From NCBI RefSeq assembly GCF_049445995.1, contig NZ_JBMSDZ010000007.1, positions 155,682-219,681 on the forward strand: a stretch of 64,000 nucleotides of DNA. The letters run 5' to 3'. The notes under the pieces are model-generated. The model worked only from the letters and a program-made list of their open reading frames with translations. It was not told the origin of the DNA and searched no databases. A program made the translations under genes and the position numbers. Below, piece by piece: positions 36,158 through 45,267 of this stretch; positions within the stretch are counted from its first letter, which is position 1, and every line of letters begins with the position of its first letter. This DNA comes from Dyella_A sp049445995. GTDB lineage: Bacteria; Pseudomonadota; Gammaproteobacteria; Xanthomonadales; Rhodanobacteraceae.

Positions 36158-37999
36158 TCAGCGGAACATCAGGTTGATCGCCAGCATGGTGACCAGCAGC
36201 ACGGCCAGCGTGAGCGGCACGCCGACACGCAGGAAATCCTTGCCGCGGTAGCCGCCCGGGCCGGCCACCATCATCAGCGCGGGGTGGCCGGAACTGAGCA
36301 GGAAAGTGTTGGACGAGGACACCGCCACGATCAGCGCATAGGCGGACGGATTGCCGCCGGTGGCCACCGCCACGCTGATCGCGATGGGGACCATCATCAC
36401 CGTCGCGCCCACGTTGGACATCACCTGCGAGAACAGCAGCGTGAGGATCGCCAGCGACAGTTGCAGCACCCACGGCGTGGCGTGGCCAAGGTAGGCCAGT
36501 ACTTCCTGCGCCAGCCACGCGGCGGTGCCGGTGGCATCCATCGACCAGCCCAGCGGGATGAGGCAGGCGGTGACGAAGATTGTCTTCCAGTTGATCGCCT
36601 TGTACGCCTCGTCCATGTTCAGCACGCCGGTGAGCAGCATGCCGATGGCGCCGGTCATCATCGCCACCGACAGGTCGAGGTTGGTGAACAGCGCCAGGCC
36701 CTTGGCGAGCAGGAAGAAGCCCACCGCGTGCCAGATCTTGCCGGGGCGCTGCTCCTCCTTGGGGATGTCGGTGACCACCACCAGATCCTTGTCCTCGGCG
36801 GTCTGCGCCAGCTCGCGCCAGCTCGAGTGCAGCACCAGGGTGTCGCCGGGGCGCAGGCTGATGCTGCGCACGTCGTCGCGCAGCACCCGGTCGCCGCGGT
36901 GCACCGCCAGCACCGAAATGCCGTGGCGCTTGCGCAGGCGCAGCTCACCGATGGTCTGCTTGATGAAACGCGAGCTGGGCGGAACCACCGCCTCGGAAAT
37001 GCCCGCGCGCGTCGGGTTGAACAGCTCCGCCAGCTGGCGCATGCGCGGCGACAGCTTGCACAGCTGGTTGTTGGCGAACTGCGCGAGCTGCTCGCGCGGC
37101 CCGAGCACGCCGAGCACCGAGCCGACCCAGACCACCTGGTCCACTGGCGGCGCCATGCGCGCGTCGTTGCCGCTCTTGATGGCGAGGATCAGCGGAGCCT
37201 CGCGCAGTTGCTCGATCTCGCCGATGCTCATGCCGACCAGCGGACTCTCCGCCGTGACGGTGAGCTCGGCGGTCTCGCCGACGATGCCGTAGGTATCGGC
37301 GAAGTAGCTCTCGGTGCGGCCGGGCGTCACCTTCAGGCGCTCGTCCTCGCGCTCGGGCAGCAGCCTGCGGGTGAAAAAATAGAAGAAAACCACGCCGAGC
37401 ACGGCCAGCGTCAGGCCCACCGGGGTCACGCTGAACAGGCCGAACTTGGGGATGGTGTGCGCACCGGGCGGCAGGTTGTTGTTGGCGCTGGCGATCAGGT
37501 CGTTGAGGATGATCAGCGGCGAGTTGGCGATCAGCGTGGTGTTGGTCGCCGTGAGGATGCAGAACGCCATCGGCAGCAGCAGACGCGAGATTGGCACGCC
37601 GGTGCGCGCGGAGAGGCGGCTGATCACCGGGATCATCAGCGCGGCGAGCGCCTGGCTGGGAATCACCGCGCTGAACAGGCTGGTGACCGCGTTGATCACC
37701 ATGCCCAGGCGCGATTCCATGCCGCGCGCCATGCGCATCACGAAGTTGGCGGTGAGCGCGAGCACGCCGGCGCGATCCAGCCCGGCGCCCATGATCATGA
37801 TCGCGATGATCGCGATCACCGCGTTGCCGGCGAAGCCGTTGAACACGCGGTCGGACGGGATCAGGCCGGTCAGGCCGATCACCACCACCACCAGCAGCGC
37901 CACCATGTCGGCGCGGATCCACTCCAGCACCAGCATGAGCATGGTGAAGCCGACCAGGGCCAGCACCAGGATCATTTCGGGAGTGAGGGTCAGGCCCAA
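36158..37999 (-). CDS. SLC13/DASS-family permease with two TrkA-C domains
   Basis: The 613-residue protein has about 11 membrane helices in two halves. The halves are separated by a cytoplasmic region (about residues 205-390) with two RCK_C/TrkA-C domains, the second including ELRLRKRHGISVLAVHRGD. Family motifs are FCILTATNTTLIANSPLIIL and SSSNTFLLSSGHPALMMVAG. Members transport dicarboxylates, sulfate or related anions with Na+. Given the sulfur island in this window, sulfate is possible but the sequence does not decide it. The start at 37999 is MGLTLTPEMILVLALV. Confidence 0.9.
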   Translation of the reverse strand: MGLTLTPEMILVLALVGFTMLMLVLEWIRADMVALLVVVVIGLTGLIPSDRVFNGFAGNAVIAIIAIMIMGAGLDRAGVLALTANFVMRMARGMESRLGMVINAVTSLFSAVIPSQALAALMIPVISRLSARTGVPISRLLLPMAFCILTATNTTLIANSPLIILNDLIASANNNLPPGAHTIPKFGLFSVTPVGLTLAVLGVVFFYFFTRRLLPEREDERLKVTPGRTESYFADTYGIVGETAELTVTAESPLVGMSIGEIEQLREAPLILAIKSGNDARMAPPVDQVVWVGSVLGVLGPREQLAQFANNQLCKLSPRMRQLAELFNPTRAGISEAVVPPSSRFIKQTIGELRLRKRHGISVLAVHRGDRVLRDDVRSISLRPGDTLVLHSSWRELAQTAEDKDLVVVTDIPKEEQRPGKIWHAVGFFLLAKGLALFTNLDLSVAMMTGAIGMLLTGVLNMDEAYKAINWKTIFVTACLIPLGWSMDATGTAAWLAQEVLAYLGHATPWVLQLSLAILTLLFSQVMSNVGATVMMVPIAISVAVATGGNPSAYALIVAVSSSNTFLLSSGHPALMMVAGPGGYRGKDFLRVGVPLTLAVLLVTMLAINLMFR

Positions 38000-38171
38000 G
38001 GGGGGAGGTCTCGCCGGGGTGGGGTTCGCACGTCGTCAACACGCCGGGCCAGGCCACACGTTGGCATGCGGTGGTGCGAAACAAGCCTCACGCGGCGCCC
38101 CGTCCCTCTCGTGCCGTGCAGTATATGCGGGCGCGCATGACCGCTGGTGAATCCATTCGTCGAAAGCGTCC

Positions 38172-38900
38172 TCAGCGTCGGCGGTAGAGCAGATCCCACA
38201 CGCCGTGGCCGAGCTTGAGTCCGCGGCGCTCGAAGTGGGTCTCGATGCGCCAGTCGGGCTTCTCGGCATAGGCCCCCGGCGCCACGGCGTTGTGCCAGTC
38301 CGGTGCCGCCTCCATCACCGCGAGCATGTGCTCGGCGTAGGGCTGCCAGTCGGTGGCCAGGTGCAGCAGGCCATCCGGCGCCATGCGCGAGGCGAGCAGG
38401 GCGACGAAGCCCGGCTGCACGATGCGGCGCTTGTTGTGGCGTTTCTTGGGCCAGGGGTCGGGAAACCAGATGCGCGCCTCGACCAGCGTGCCCGGCGCGA
38501 TCTCGTGCTCCAGCACCTCCACCGCGTCGTGCCTGTAGATGCGCACGTTGCCGGCGTCGCGCGCGGCCAGCGCGTTCATCAGCCGACCCACGCCGGGGCC
38601 GTGCACTTCCACGCCGATGAAGTCGCGCGCGGCGTCGTGCTCGCTGGCCCACGCCAGCGCCTCGCCGTTGCCGAAGCCGATCTCCAGCACGCGCGGCGCT
38701 CGGCGGCCGAACGCGGTGTCGAAGTCGCGCGGCGCGCCGCGGTAGTCCAGCCCGTAGCGCGACCAGTGCGCGTCGAACGCGCGCTGCTGCGCCGGCGTCA
38801 TGCGTCCCTCGCGCAGCACGAAGCTGCGGATGCGGCGCAGGTAGGTCGGGCTGTCGGCCTCCGCGGCGGGGGCGTCGTCGTGGTCGGGGAGGTCGGTCAT
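38172..38900 (-). CDS. trmB: tRNA (guanine-N7-)-methyltransferase TrmB
   Basis: The 242-residue SAM-dependent enzyme forms m7G46 in tRNA. It begins MTDLPDHDD with an acidic tail, then YLRRIRSFVLREGRMT. It has the SAM motif VLEIGFGNGEAL, the substrate motif IWFPDPWPKKRHNKRRI and the C-terminal THFERRGLKLGHGVWDLLY, all diagnostic. ATG 38900 is preferred; ATG 38918 would add six residues. Neither has a Shine-Dalgarno match. The 272 bases after it hold no gene before the SLC13 gene. Confidence 0.95.
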   Translation of the reverse strand: MTDLPDHDDAPAAEADSPTYLRRIRSFVLREGRMTPAQQRAFDAHWSRYGLDYRGAPRDFDTAFGRRAPRVLEIGFGNGEALAWASEHDAARDFIGVEVHGPGVGRLMNALAARDAGNVRIYRHDAVEVLEHEIAPGTLVEARIWFPDPWPKKRHNKRRIVQPGFVALLASRMAPDGLLHLATDWQPYAEHMLAVMEAAPDWHNAVAPGAYAEKPDWRIETHFERRGLKLGHGVWDLLYRRR

Positions 38901-39015
38901 CGGGGAGTCCGGGGGCATGGGCGGCGCAGCGAGGCGGCGGGCCCCGAAAAAGTCGGCCGGCAGGTCTCGCGACATGCCGGCCGCATGGCAAGGCTGCCGA
39001 TTGTATCGCCGGGGC

Positions 39016-41310
39016 TCAGCGCTGTTGGAACCGCGCGGCGCCCGGATGGCTGTGGTCGTCGTTCTTGCGTGGTGCCACGCGGCGCGGTTCGCTTTGCGCC
39101 GGCGGGGCCGCCCGCGGGGCGGGCGCCTCGAAGCGGCGGGGCATCGGCTGGGGCGCCGGCATCGCCTCGCGCGGCGCCTGCACCATCGGGCGCGGCGCCG
39201 GTGGCATCGGCGCCTGACGCGGTTCGAAGCGCGGTTCGAAGCGCCGTGGCATCGCCGGTTCGCGCGGTTGCGGGCCGGGGACGCGCACGACCTGCGGCTC
39301 GCCCTGCGGCGCCCGCCAGGCGGGCGCGGCCCGGTTCCCGGCCGGGGCGAAGCGCAGCGGGGCCGGCAGGGTGCCCCGCTGCTGCGCCTCGCGCGGTTCG
39401 GCGTAGCGGTAGTTCGGCGTCGGTGCCGGCGTCGCGGGCGGCAGCTGGGTGGCGCGGACGAAGCGCTGTACCGCCGGCAGCGTGCCGCCGCGTGCCGGCG
39501 GCACATTCGACTCGTCCGGACCGGATCGGCCGCGCACGAAGCGCGACGATGGCATCGCCATCGTGCGCTCTGCCGTCGCCGCGTCCGGGCGGCCGCGCGC
39601 CTGCGGAAACCGGCGGGCGTTGACCGTGGCGGGTCCGGCCTCGATGCGTCGGGCCGGCATGGCACCGGCTTCGTCCGGCACCTGCCGGCCGCGCACGAAG
39701 CGCGAGGAAGGCATCGCCATCGTGCGCTCCGCCGTCGCCGCGTCCGGATGGCCGCGAACCATGGGGAAGCGGCTGGCCAGATCGCCGGCCGGCGTGGCGT
39801 GCTCCCCGCGCGCATCGTTCGCGCGATTCGCCATGGCCGGCGGTGCGCGATGGCTCACCACCGGTCGATCGAAGCGGCCTTCCGGCGCCGCCCGTCCACG
39901 CTCCGTGCGCATGCCGGCATAGCTGGCGCGCACCGGAGCCACCTGCACGCCGCGGCCGAGCACGGGCGCGGTGCGCAGGTGCTGCGGATCGATGCGCAGC
40001 CGATGGCCCTCCACCCGCCGCGCCTGCACGAAGGCATCGCGCGACATCGCGGTGATGCCGTGCGGCGCGAGCCGGTTGGCATAGTGCTCGTGCGGATCGC
40101 GCCCCTCGCGATAGCGGCGATAGCGCTCGTGGAAGTAGCGCTCGAAGCCGTCGCGGTCGCCGTGGTGGCGATCCCAGCGCAGGTTGTGGCGATTGATGCG
40201 GCGGTAGTAGTCGGCGCTCACGCGGTACCAGGGGTTGTAGAAGTCGCCCGGGCCCAGCGGGAACCAGCCGATCGGCACGCCCGTGCCGATCGACACGCGC
40301 CAGCCGCTGCCGCCGACGAAGGCCACCAGCGCCGGCGCGTACACCGCGCGCAGCTCGCGCGGCCCCGGAATCCAGCCCCAGCGATCGCGCACGTAGACCC
40401 AGCGGCCGTAGTGGTAGGGCGCGAAGCCCCACGGTGCATCGTCGATCCAGGTCCAGCCCCACGGCGCCACGTAGGCCCAGTGGCCGTCGCGGTAGGGCGC
40501 CCAGTCGCTGGCGACATAGGCCGGGTACCAGACCTGGCCGTAGGCGTCGTCGCTCTGCCAGCGGCCGTAGTGGTCGAGGTCCTCGTAGCCGATGACGTCC
40601 TCGGAGACGTAGCGGCGGCTGCCGGCGCGTGCGTAGCGCGCGTCGCGATCGGCGCACCACCGGTCGAACGCATCCTGCGAGCCCGCGTACGACTCGGCGA
40701 CCTGCGCCAGCGAGCTGTCGTCGAAGCGGTAGCGGTGTCCGCCGATCACCCGCCGGCTGGCGTCGCCCTCGCCGTAGACGGTGGCCTGGCCTTCCAGCGC
40801 GGTGATCTTGGTGGTGCCGGCGCGGTCGTCCACATCGATGCGGAACACGCCGGGCGAGCTCACCACCAGCGCCACGTTGGGCGTGTCGATCTCGTAGCTC
40901 TCGTCCGGGTCGAGCGAGCGCACCGACAGGTTGAGCGTGCCGCGGGTGAGTTCGAGTTGGGCCAGCCGGTCGTCCAGCTGCAGCACGCCCACGTCGGTAT
41001 CGCGATCCAGCCGCAGGCTGGCGTGGTCCAGCTCCAGTTCGGCGCGCGCATTGCCCGCCGCGGCGAGGCGGTCGCCGCGGGTGAGCGGGCGGTTCAGCGA
41101 GGCATCGCTCCAGTCGCTGGCGCCCGCCGGCAGGAAGCCCACGTCGCCGGCCAGATAGGCCAGCCGCGCCACGCGGTCGGGCGGGTCGCCGGCATCCGCG
41201 GACGTGGACTGCGCATGGCCGACGCCGGCGGCCAGGGTCAGCGCCAGCAACGCGCCGAAGCGCGGCCAGCGCCGCATGCGGGTGAAGCGGGACATCCGGG
41301 ACTGGCGCAT
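39016..41310 (-). CDS. DUF6600-like exported protein with FecR-like domain and internal repeat
   Basis: The 764-residue protein has a signal peptide ending at GHAQ (near residue 34). A FecR-type beta domain follows (about 50-190, GDRLAAAGNARAELEL). Then comes a Trp/Tyr-rich stretch (about 230-400) with repeated WAPYRDGHWAYVAPWGWTWI and WGFAPYHYGRWVYV motifs, as in DUF6600 proteins. The Arg/Pro-rich tail contains a 53-residue duplication (see findings). The start at 41310 has GGAGGAA immediately upstream, which decides it over ATG 41322. Function is unknown; it is probably in the periplasm or at the surface. Confidence 0.82.
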   Translation of the reverse strand: MRQSRMSRFTRMRRWPRFGALLALTLAAGVGHAQSTSADAGDPPDRVARLAYLAGDVGFLPAGASDWSDASLNRPLTRGDRLAAAGNARAELELDHASLRLDRDTDVGVLQLDDRLAQLELTRGTLNLSVRSLDPDESYEIDTPNVALVVSSPGVFRIDVDDRAGTTKITALEGQATVYGEGDASRRVIGGHRYRFDDSSLAQVAESYAGSQDAFDRWCADRDARYARAGSRRYVSEDVIGYEDLDHYGRWQSDDAYGQVWYPAYVASDWAPYRDGHWAYVAPWGWTWIDDAPWGFAPYHYGRWVYVRDRWGWIPGPRELRAVYAPALVAFVGGSGWRVSIGTGVPIGWFPLGPGDFYNPWYRVSADYYRRINRHNLRWDRHHGDRDGFERYFHERYRRYREGRDPHEHYANRLAPHGITAMSRDAFVQARRVEGHRLRIDPQHLRTAPVLGRGVQVAPVRASYAGMRTERGRAAPEGRFDRPVVSHRAPPAMANRANDARGEHATPAGDLASRFPMVRGHPDAATAERTMAMPSSRFVRGRQVPDEAGAMPARRIEAGPATVNARRFPQARGRPDAATAERTMAMPSSRFVRGRSGPDESNVPPARGGTLPAVQRFVRATQLPPATPAPTPNYRYAEPREAQQRGTLPAPLRFAPAGNRAAPAWRAPQGEPQVVRVPGPQPREPAMPRRFEPRFEPRQAPMPPAPRPMVQAPREAMPAPQPMPRRFEAPAPRAAPPAQSEPRRVAPRKNDDHSHPGAARFQQR

Positions 41311-41544
41311 GACTTCCTCCATGGAAGCGGCGGCCCGGGCGATGGGCCCGGTACGGGAAACGTTTCGCGGCGGGTCGGGATGACCGCAGCCGCATTATGG
41401 GCATGCGACCGGCGCATGCCCCTTTCCCGCACGGCACGACGGCGCGCGGGATTCAGCCGCCCGCCATCTGCGGTTTATCCGCCGTTGGGCGCCGCACCGC
41501 CGCTTCCCTCGCGCGCGACGGGCGGGTTACCATCTGCCGCCGAC

Positions 41545-41615
41545 GCGGGTGTAGCTCAATGGTAGAGCTGTAGCTTCCCAAGCTACTGACGAGGGTTCGA
41601 TTCCCTTCACCCGCT
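41545..41615 (+). tRNA. tRNA-Gly (anticodon CCC)
   Basis: The 71-base gene folds as a cloverleaf. The acceptor stem is GCGGGTG/CACCCGC, the D-arm lies in TAGCTCAATGGTAGAGC, the anticodon stem is GTAGC/GCTAC with loop TTCCCAA (anticodon CCC), and the T-arm has TTCGATT. The discriminator base is T and the CCA end is not encoded. It reads GGG glycine codons. Confidence 0.95.
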
Positions 41616-41665
41616 CACCCCCCTCCTCGATCGCCGAGCCCCACCTCCCGACGCGTGCGCTGACC

Positions 41666-42118
41666 ATGGCGGATGTCATCACCCTCGGCTGGCGGGAGCG
41701 CGTGGCGCTGCCGGATCTGGGCATCGCCGGCCTGAAGGCCAAGCTCGACACGGGCGCGCGATCCAGTGCGCTGCACATCGATTCCCTCGAAACGTTTCGC
41801 CGCGACGGTGCGACCTGGCTGCGCTTCAGCGTGAGTGCGGGCCGTCGCTGCGTCAGCACCTGGCACGGCGAGGCGCCGGCGCTGGACCGGCGCGTGGTCA
41901 CCGACACCGGCGGGCGGCGCAGCGAGCGCTGGTTCATCCGCAGCGCGGTGAGCCTGGCGGGGCAGGCGTTCCCGATTGACATCAGCTTGACCGATCGTCG
42001 CCACATGCTGTTTCCCCTGCTGCTCGGCCGCACCGCCCTGGTCGGGCGCTTTGCGGTCGATCCGATGCTTTCCTACACCCTGCCGCGCGCGCAGCGCGCG
42101 GCGCCGGACATCCGATGA
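41666..42118 (+). CDS. Retropepsin-like putative protease associated with RimK (PF05618 type)
   Basis: The 150-residue protein has the signature KLDTGARSSALHID near residue 30, in which DTGA is an aspartic-protease-like motif; the family was once called ATP-dependent zinc protease. A second conserved part is RRHMLFPLLLGRTALVGRFAVD. It overlaps rimK by four bases (ATGA), a very common pairing, so a role in the same glutamylation or peptide-ligation pathway is likely. The biochemical activity of this small protein is not established. Confidence 0.88.
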   Translation: MADVITLGWRERVALPDLGIAGLKAKLDTGARSSALHIDSLETFRRDGATWLRFSVSAGRRCVSTWHGEAPALDRRVVTDTGGRRSERWFIRSAVSLAGQAFPIDISLTDRRHMLFPLLLGRTALVGRFAVDPMLSYTLPRAQRAAPDIR

Positions 42119-42993
42119 AGATAGCCATCCTCTCGCGCAACACGCGGTTGTATTCCACCCAGCGCCTGGTCGAGGCGGCGCGCGAGCGCAACCACGTGGT
42201 GCGCGTGCTCGATCCGCTGCGCTGCTATGTGCGCATCGCGCCGGGCAACATGGAGATCCGCTACAAGGGCAAGGCGCTGCGCGACATCGACGCGGTGATT
42301 CCGCGCATCGGCACGCAGAGCACCTTCTACGGCACCGCCGTGCTGCGCCAGCTGGAAATGATGGGCGTGTACACGCCCAATCCTTCGGACGCCGTGCTGC
42401 GCGCGCGCGACAAGCTGCGCTGCCTGCAGATTCTCGCCTCGCACGGGCTGCAGATGCCGGTGACGGTGTTCGGCGACAACCCGGACGACACCACCGACGT
42501 GCTGGCGATGCTGGGCGACCCGCCGCACGTGATCAAGCTCAACGAGGGCAGCCAGGGCACCGGCGTGGTGCTGGCGGAAAAGCGCAGTGCCTCGCAGAGC
42601 GTGATCGAGGCGTTCCGCGGCCTGTACGCCAACTTCCTGGTGCAGGAGTTCATCGCCGAGGCCAAGGGCAGCGACCTGCGCTGCTTCGTGGTGGGCGCCA
42701 AGGTGGTGGCGGCAATGCAGCGCGACGCCAGTCCGGGCGAGTTCCGCGCCAACCTGCATCGCGGTGGCACCGCGGTGAAGGCCACGCTCAGCGCGCAGGA
42801 GAAGCGCATCGCGACCAAGGCCGCCGGCGCACTGGGGCTGGGCATCGCCGGCGTCGACCTGCTGCGCTCCGATCGCGGCCCGCTGCTGCTGGAGGTGAAC
42901 GCCTCGCCCGGACTGGAAGGCATCGAGGCGGCCACCGGCGTGGATGTGTCCGGCTGCATCATCAAGCATCTGGAGCAGAACGTGGCCGGCTGA
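42115..42993 (+). CDS. rimK: RimK-type ribosomal protein S6 glutamate ligase
   Basis: The 292-residue ATP-grasp enzyme adds glutamate residues to the C-terminus of ribosomal protein S6. It begins MKIAILSRNTRLYSTQRLVEA. The central region has PHVIKLNEGSQGTGVVLAEK, an ATP-grasp loop. The Mg2+ site lies in AGVDLLRSDRGPLLLEVNASPG. Length and sequence match E. coli RimK (300 residues). It is translationally coupled to the upstream retropepsin-like gene. Confidence 0.94.
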   Translation: MKIAILSRNTRLYSTQRLVEAARERNHVVRVLDPLRCYVRIAPGNMEIRYKGKALRDIDAVIPRIGTQSTFYGTAVLRQLEMMGVYTPNPSDAVLRARDKLRCLQILASHGLQMPVTVFGDNPDDTTDVLAMLGDPPHVIKLNEGSQGTGVVLAEKRSASQSVIEAFRGLYANFLVQEFIAEAKGSDLRCFVVGAKVVAAMQRDASPGEFRANLHRGGTAVKATLSAQEKRIATKAAGALGLGIAGVDLLRSDRGPLLLEVNASPGLEGIEAATGVDVSGCIIKHLEQNVAG

Positions 42994-43019
42994 ACGCCCG
43001 GCGCCCGCCCAGCGGAGCA

Positions 43020-43052
43020 TTAACTGCTTCCTAACCACCCCCCGCCTATAAA
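43020..43052 (+). promoter_or_regulatory. PhoP-box-like direct repeat with a -10 element
   Basis: TTAAC (43020-43024) and CTAAC (43031-43035) are direct repeats with an 11-base period, and TATAAA (43047-43052) follows after 11 bases. This spacing is typical of promoters activated by OmpR/PhoP-type regulators. It drives the rightward strand, toward the candidate small RNA and the response-regulator gene, so autoregulation is possible. Confidence 0.45.
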
Positions 43053-43057
43053 GACCC

Positions 43058-43176
43058 CACTGCATTTGCCTGGCACTTCAACCTGTAGATCTGGTGGCAG
43101 CAGATTCGGTATCGGGGCAGTAGCTTGGGCCCGGGTGCGCTGATCCCGCGTGGACAGTCATCCGGGCCTTTTCTTT
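43058..43176 (+). ncRNA. Candidate small RNA ending in a terminator
   Basis: Downstream of the PhoP-box-like promoter about 120 bases contain no plausible reading frame. They end in a stem GGCCCGGGTG/CATCCGGGCC (43128-43137 and 43159-43168) followed by TTTTCTTT. A promoter and a terminator around a short non-coding stretch suggest a discrete transcript. The alternative is a leader or attenuator of the response-regulator gene, whose ATG lies 112 bases further on. The start point is an estimate. Confidence 0.3.
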
Positions 43177-43288
43177 GCCCGCGCGCTGCGTTCAGCTTTG
43201 CGCCCGGGCGGCTCCGCTTTCCCGCAACAGGCTTGTTAAGCTTGCAACCCATAAGGCCGGCCCGTGCGCCGGCCGCTCGGAGTGGCGC

Positions 43289-43975
43289 ATGCGCGTACTG
43301 GTGATCGAAGACAACAGCGATATCGCGACCAACATCGGCGACTATCTGGAAGACCGCGGCCACGTGGTCGACTTTGCCGGCGACGGCGTGACCGGCCTGC
43401 ACCTGGCGGTGGTGCACGATTTCGACGTGATCGTGCTCGACCTCACGCTGCCCGGCATGGACGGGCTGGAAGTGGCGCGCAAGCTGCGTCACGAGGCGCA
43501 CAAGCAGACGCCGATCCTCATGCTCACCGCGCGCGATGCGCTGGAGCAGAAGCTCACCGGCTTCGAGTCCGGCGCCGACGACTATATGACCAAGCCGTTC
43601 GCACTGCAGGAACTGGCCGCCCGGCTGGAAGTGCTGGCGCGCCGCGGCAAGGGTCCGCAGAGCCGCGTGCTCAAGGTGGCCGACCTCACCTTCAACCTCG
43701 ACACGCTCACCGTGAACCGCGAGGGCAAGTCGATCCAGTTGAACCCGATCGGGCTCAAGCTGCTGCAGGCACTGATGGAGGCCAGCCCGTCGGTAGTGAC
43801 CCGGCAGGATCTGGAGCAGAAGGTGTGGGGCGAGGAACTGCCGGACAGCGATTCGCTGCGGGTGCACATCCATGGATTGCGTGCGGCGATCGACAAGCCG
43901 TTCGAGAAGCCGCTGATTCACACGCGGCACGGCATCGGTTACCGCATGGTCGATCCGGATGCAGTCCAGGCGTAA
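43289..43975 (+). CDS. OmpR/PhoP-family response regulator
   Basis: The 228-residue regulator starts at ATG 43289 (MRVLVIEDNSDIATNIG) behind GGAG. The receiver domain has the acidic pair in VIEDN, phospho-acceptor Asp in VIVLDLTLPGMDG, the Thr in MLTARD and Lys in YMTKPF. The C-terminal winged helix contains LEQKVWGEELPDSDSLRVHI and RHGIGYRM. The sequence resembles the PhoP/RaxR-type regulators of Xanthomonas. It overlaps the kinase gene by 17 bases. An upstream in-frame extension to 43175 is rejected because it would precede the receiver domain. Confidence 0.94.
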   Translation: MRVLVIEDNSDIATNIGDYLEDRGHVVDFAGDGVTGLHLAVVHDFDVIVLDLTLPGMDGLEVARKLRHEAHKQTPILMLTARDALEQKLTGFESGADDYMTKPFALQELAARLEVLARRGKGPQSRVLKVADLTFNLDTLTVNREGKSIQLNPIGLKLLQALMEASPSVVTRQDLEQKVWGEELPDSDSLRVHIHGLRAAIDKPFEKPLIHTRHGIGYRMVDPDAVQA

Positions 43976-45251
43976 GCTGCGGTTCCGCCTCGTCGTCTCC
44001 TTCGCGCTGTTCGGCTTCGGCCTCAGCGCGTTGTTTGCATTTGCGGCGCTGAATATCCGCACGCGGGTGGAGGATCAGCTGGTCAATGCCAGCCTGCTCG
44101 ATGACGCCAGGTACTCCAACCACTTCGCGCAGGAACATCCGAACGCGCCGGGACCCGGATCCCGCCTGATCACCGGCATGGTCAAGAGTGACCGCACGCT
44201 CTACAAGGCGCCGCTGGCGTGGCAGAACCTCGGTACGGGCGTCCACGACATCCACGAGCCCGACCCGGACGATGGCGGCCGGGTGCACCACTACAAGCTG
44301 GCGGTGTACCGCGAGAACGGCATCATCAGCTTCGTGCGGTACGACGTGTCGCGCGAAGAGCTGGGCAAGCAGCAACTGCTCTTCAGCGTCATCGGCGCGG
44401 TGTTCCTGTTCGGTCTGCTCTCGTTGGCGATCGGCCTGTGGCTGTCGCGCAAGGTGCTCAAGCCAGTCAGTCAGCTGGCGCAGCGGCTGCGCGAGTTCCG
44501 GCGGGTCGGCAAGGCCGAGCCGCTGGCGCCGGAGTTTGCCGACGACGAGGTGGGTGAGCTGGCGCAGGCGCTGGACGACTACGCGGCGCGACTCACCTGG
44601 ATGGTCGAGCGCGATCGCGAATTCAATTCCGACGTCAGCCATGAGCTGCGCACGCCGCTGGCGGTGATCGCCAGCTCCACCGAACTGCTGCAGGGCTCGC
44701 CCGATCTCACGCCCAAGCTGGCCGAGCGCCTCAAGCGCATCGAGCGCGCCTCGCGCCAGGCCACCGAGCTGATCGAGGCGCTGCTGCTGCTGTCGCGCGC
44801 CGAGCGCCGCGGGCCAACCCGCGGCGAAACGACCGACGTGGCCAAGGTGGCCGCCGACGTGATCGAAAGCCAGCGCCCACAGATCCGTGACAAGCCGATC
44901 GCCGTGCACCTGGACGTGCGCGCGCCGGTCAGCGTGAACGCGCCGGCCTCGGTGCTGGCCGTGGCGCTCACCAACCTGATCGGCAACGCGATCAAGTACA
45001 CGCTGGAAGGCGAGGTGCGGGTCGAGGTCGACGCCAACGGCATCGAGGTGATCGACACCGGCCCCGGCATCAAGCCGGAGGATGCCGAGCGGTTGTTTCA
45101 GCGCGGTGTGCGTGGCGAAGGCGCCGGCGGCAACGGCGCCGGCCTGGGCCTGGCGATCGTGCGACGGCTGTGCGATCTGTACGGCTGGCACGTATCAATG
45201 CGCCCGCGCACCGATACCAACGGCGCCATCGCCAGCCTCGTCTTCGACTGA
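43959..45251 (+). CDS. Membrane sensor histidine kinase, partner of the response regulator
   Basis: The 430-residue kinase has TM1 (about residues 10-30), a periplasmic sensor of about 110 residues, TM2 (about 140-160), a HAMP domain, and a HisKA domain with phospho-acceptor His in FNSDVSHELRTPLAVIAS. The ATPase domain has N-box NLIGNAIKYT, G1 DTGPGI and G2 GNGAGLGLAIV. The sensor domain contains acidic stretches (HEPDPDDGG) that could bind cations, as in PhoQ-like kinases; that is inference. It overlaps the regulator gene. Confidence 0.93.
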   Translation: MQSRRKLRFRLVVSFALFGFGLSALFAFAALNIRTRVEDQLVNASLLDDARYSNHFAQEHPNAPGPGSRLITGMVKSDRTLYKAPLAWQNLGTGVHDIHEPDPDDGGRVHHYKLAVYRENGIISFVRYDVSREELGKQQLLFSVIGAVFLFGLLSLAIGLWLSRKVLKPVSQLAQRLREFRRVGKAEPLAPEFADDEVGELAQALDDYAARLTWMVERDREFNSDVSHELRTPLAVIASSTELLQGSPDLTPKLAERLKRIERASRQATELIEALLLLSRAERRGPTRGETTDVAKVAADVIESQRPQIRDKPIAVHLDVRAPVSVNAPASVLAVALTNLIGNAIKYTLEGEVRVEVDANGIEVIDTGPGIKPEDAERLFQRGVRGEGAGGNGAGLGLAIVRRLCDLYGWHVSMRPRTDTNGAIASLVFD

Positions 45252-45267
45252 CGCCGGACCCCCGACC

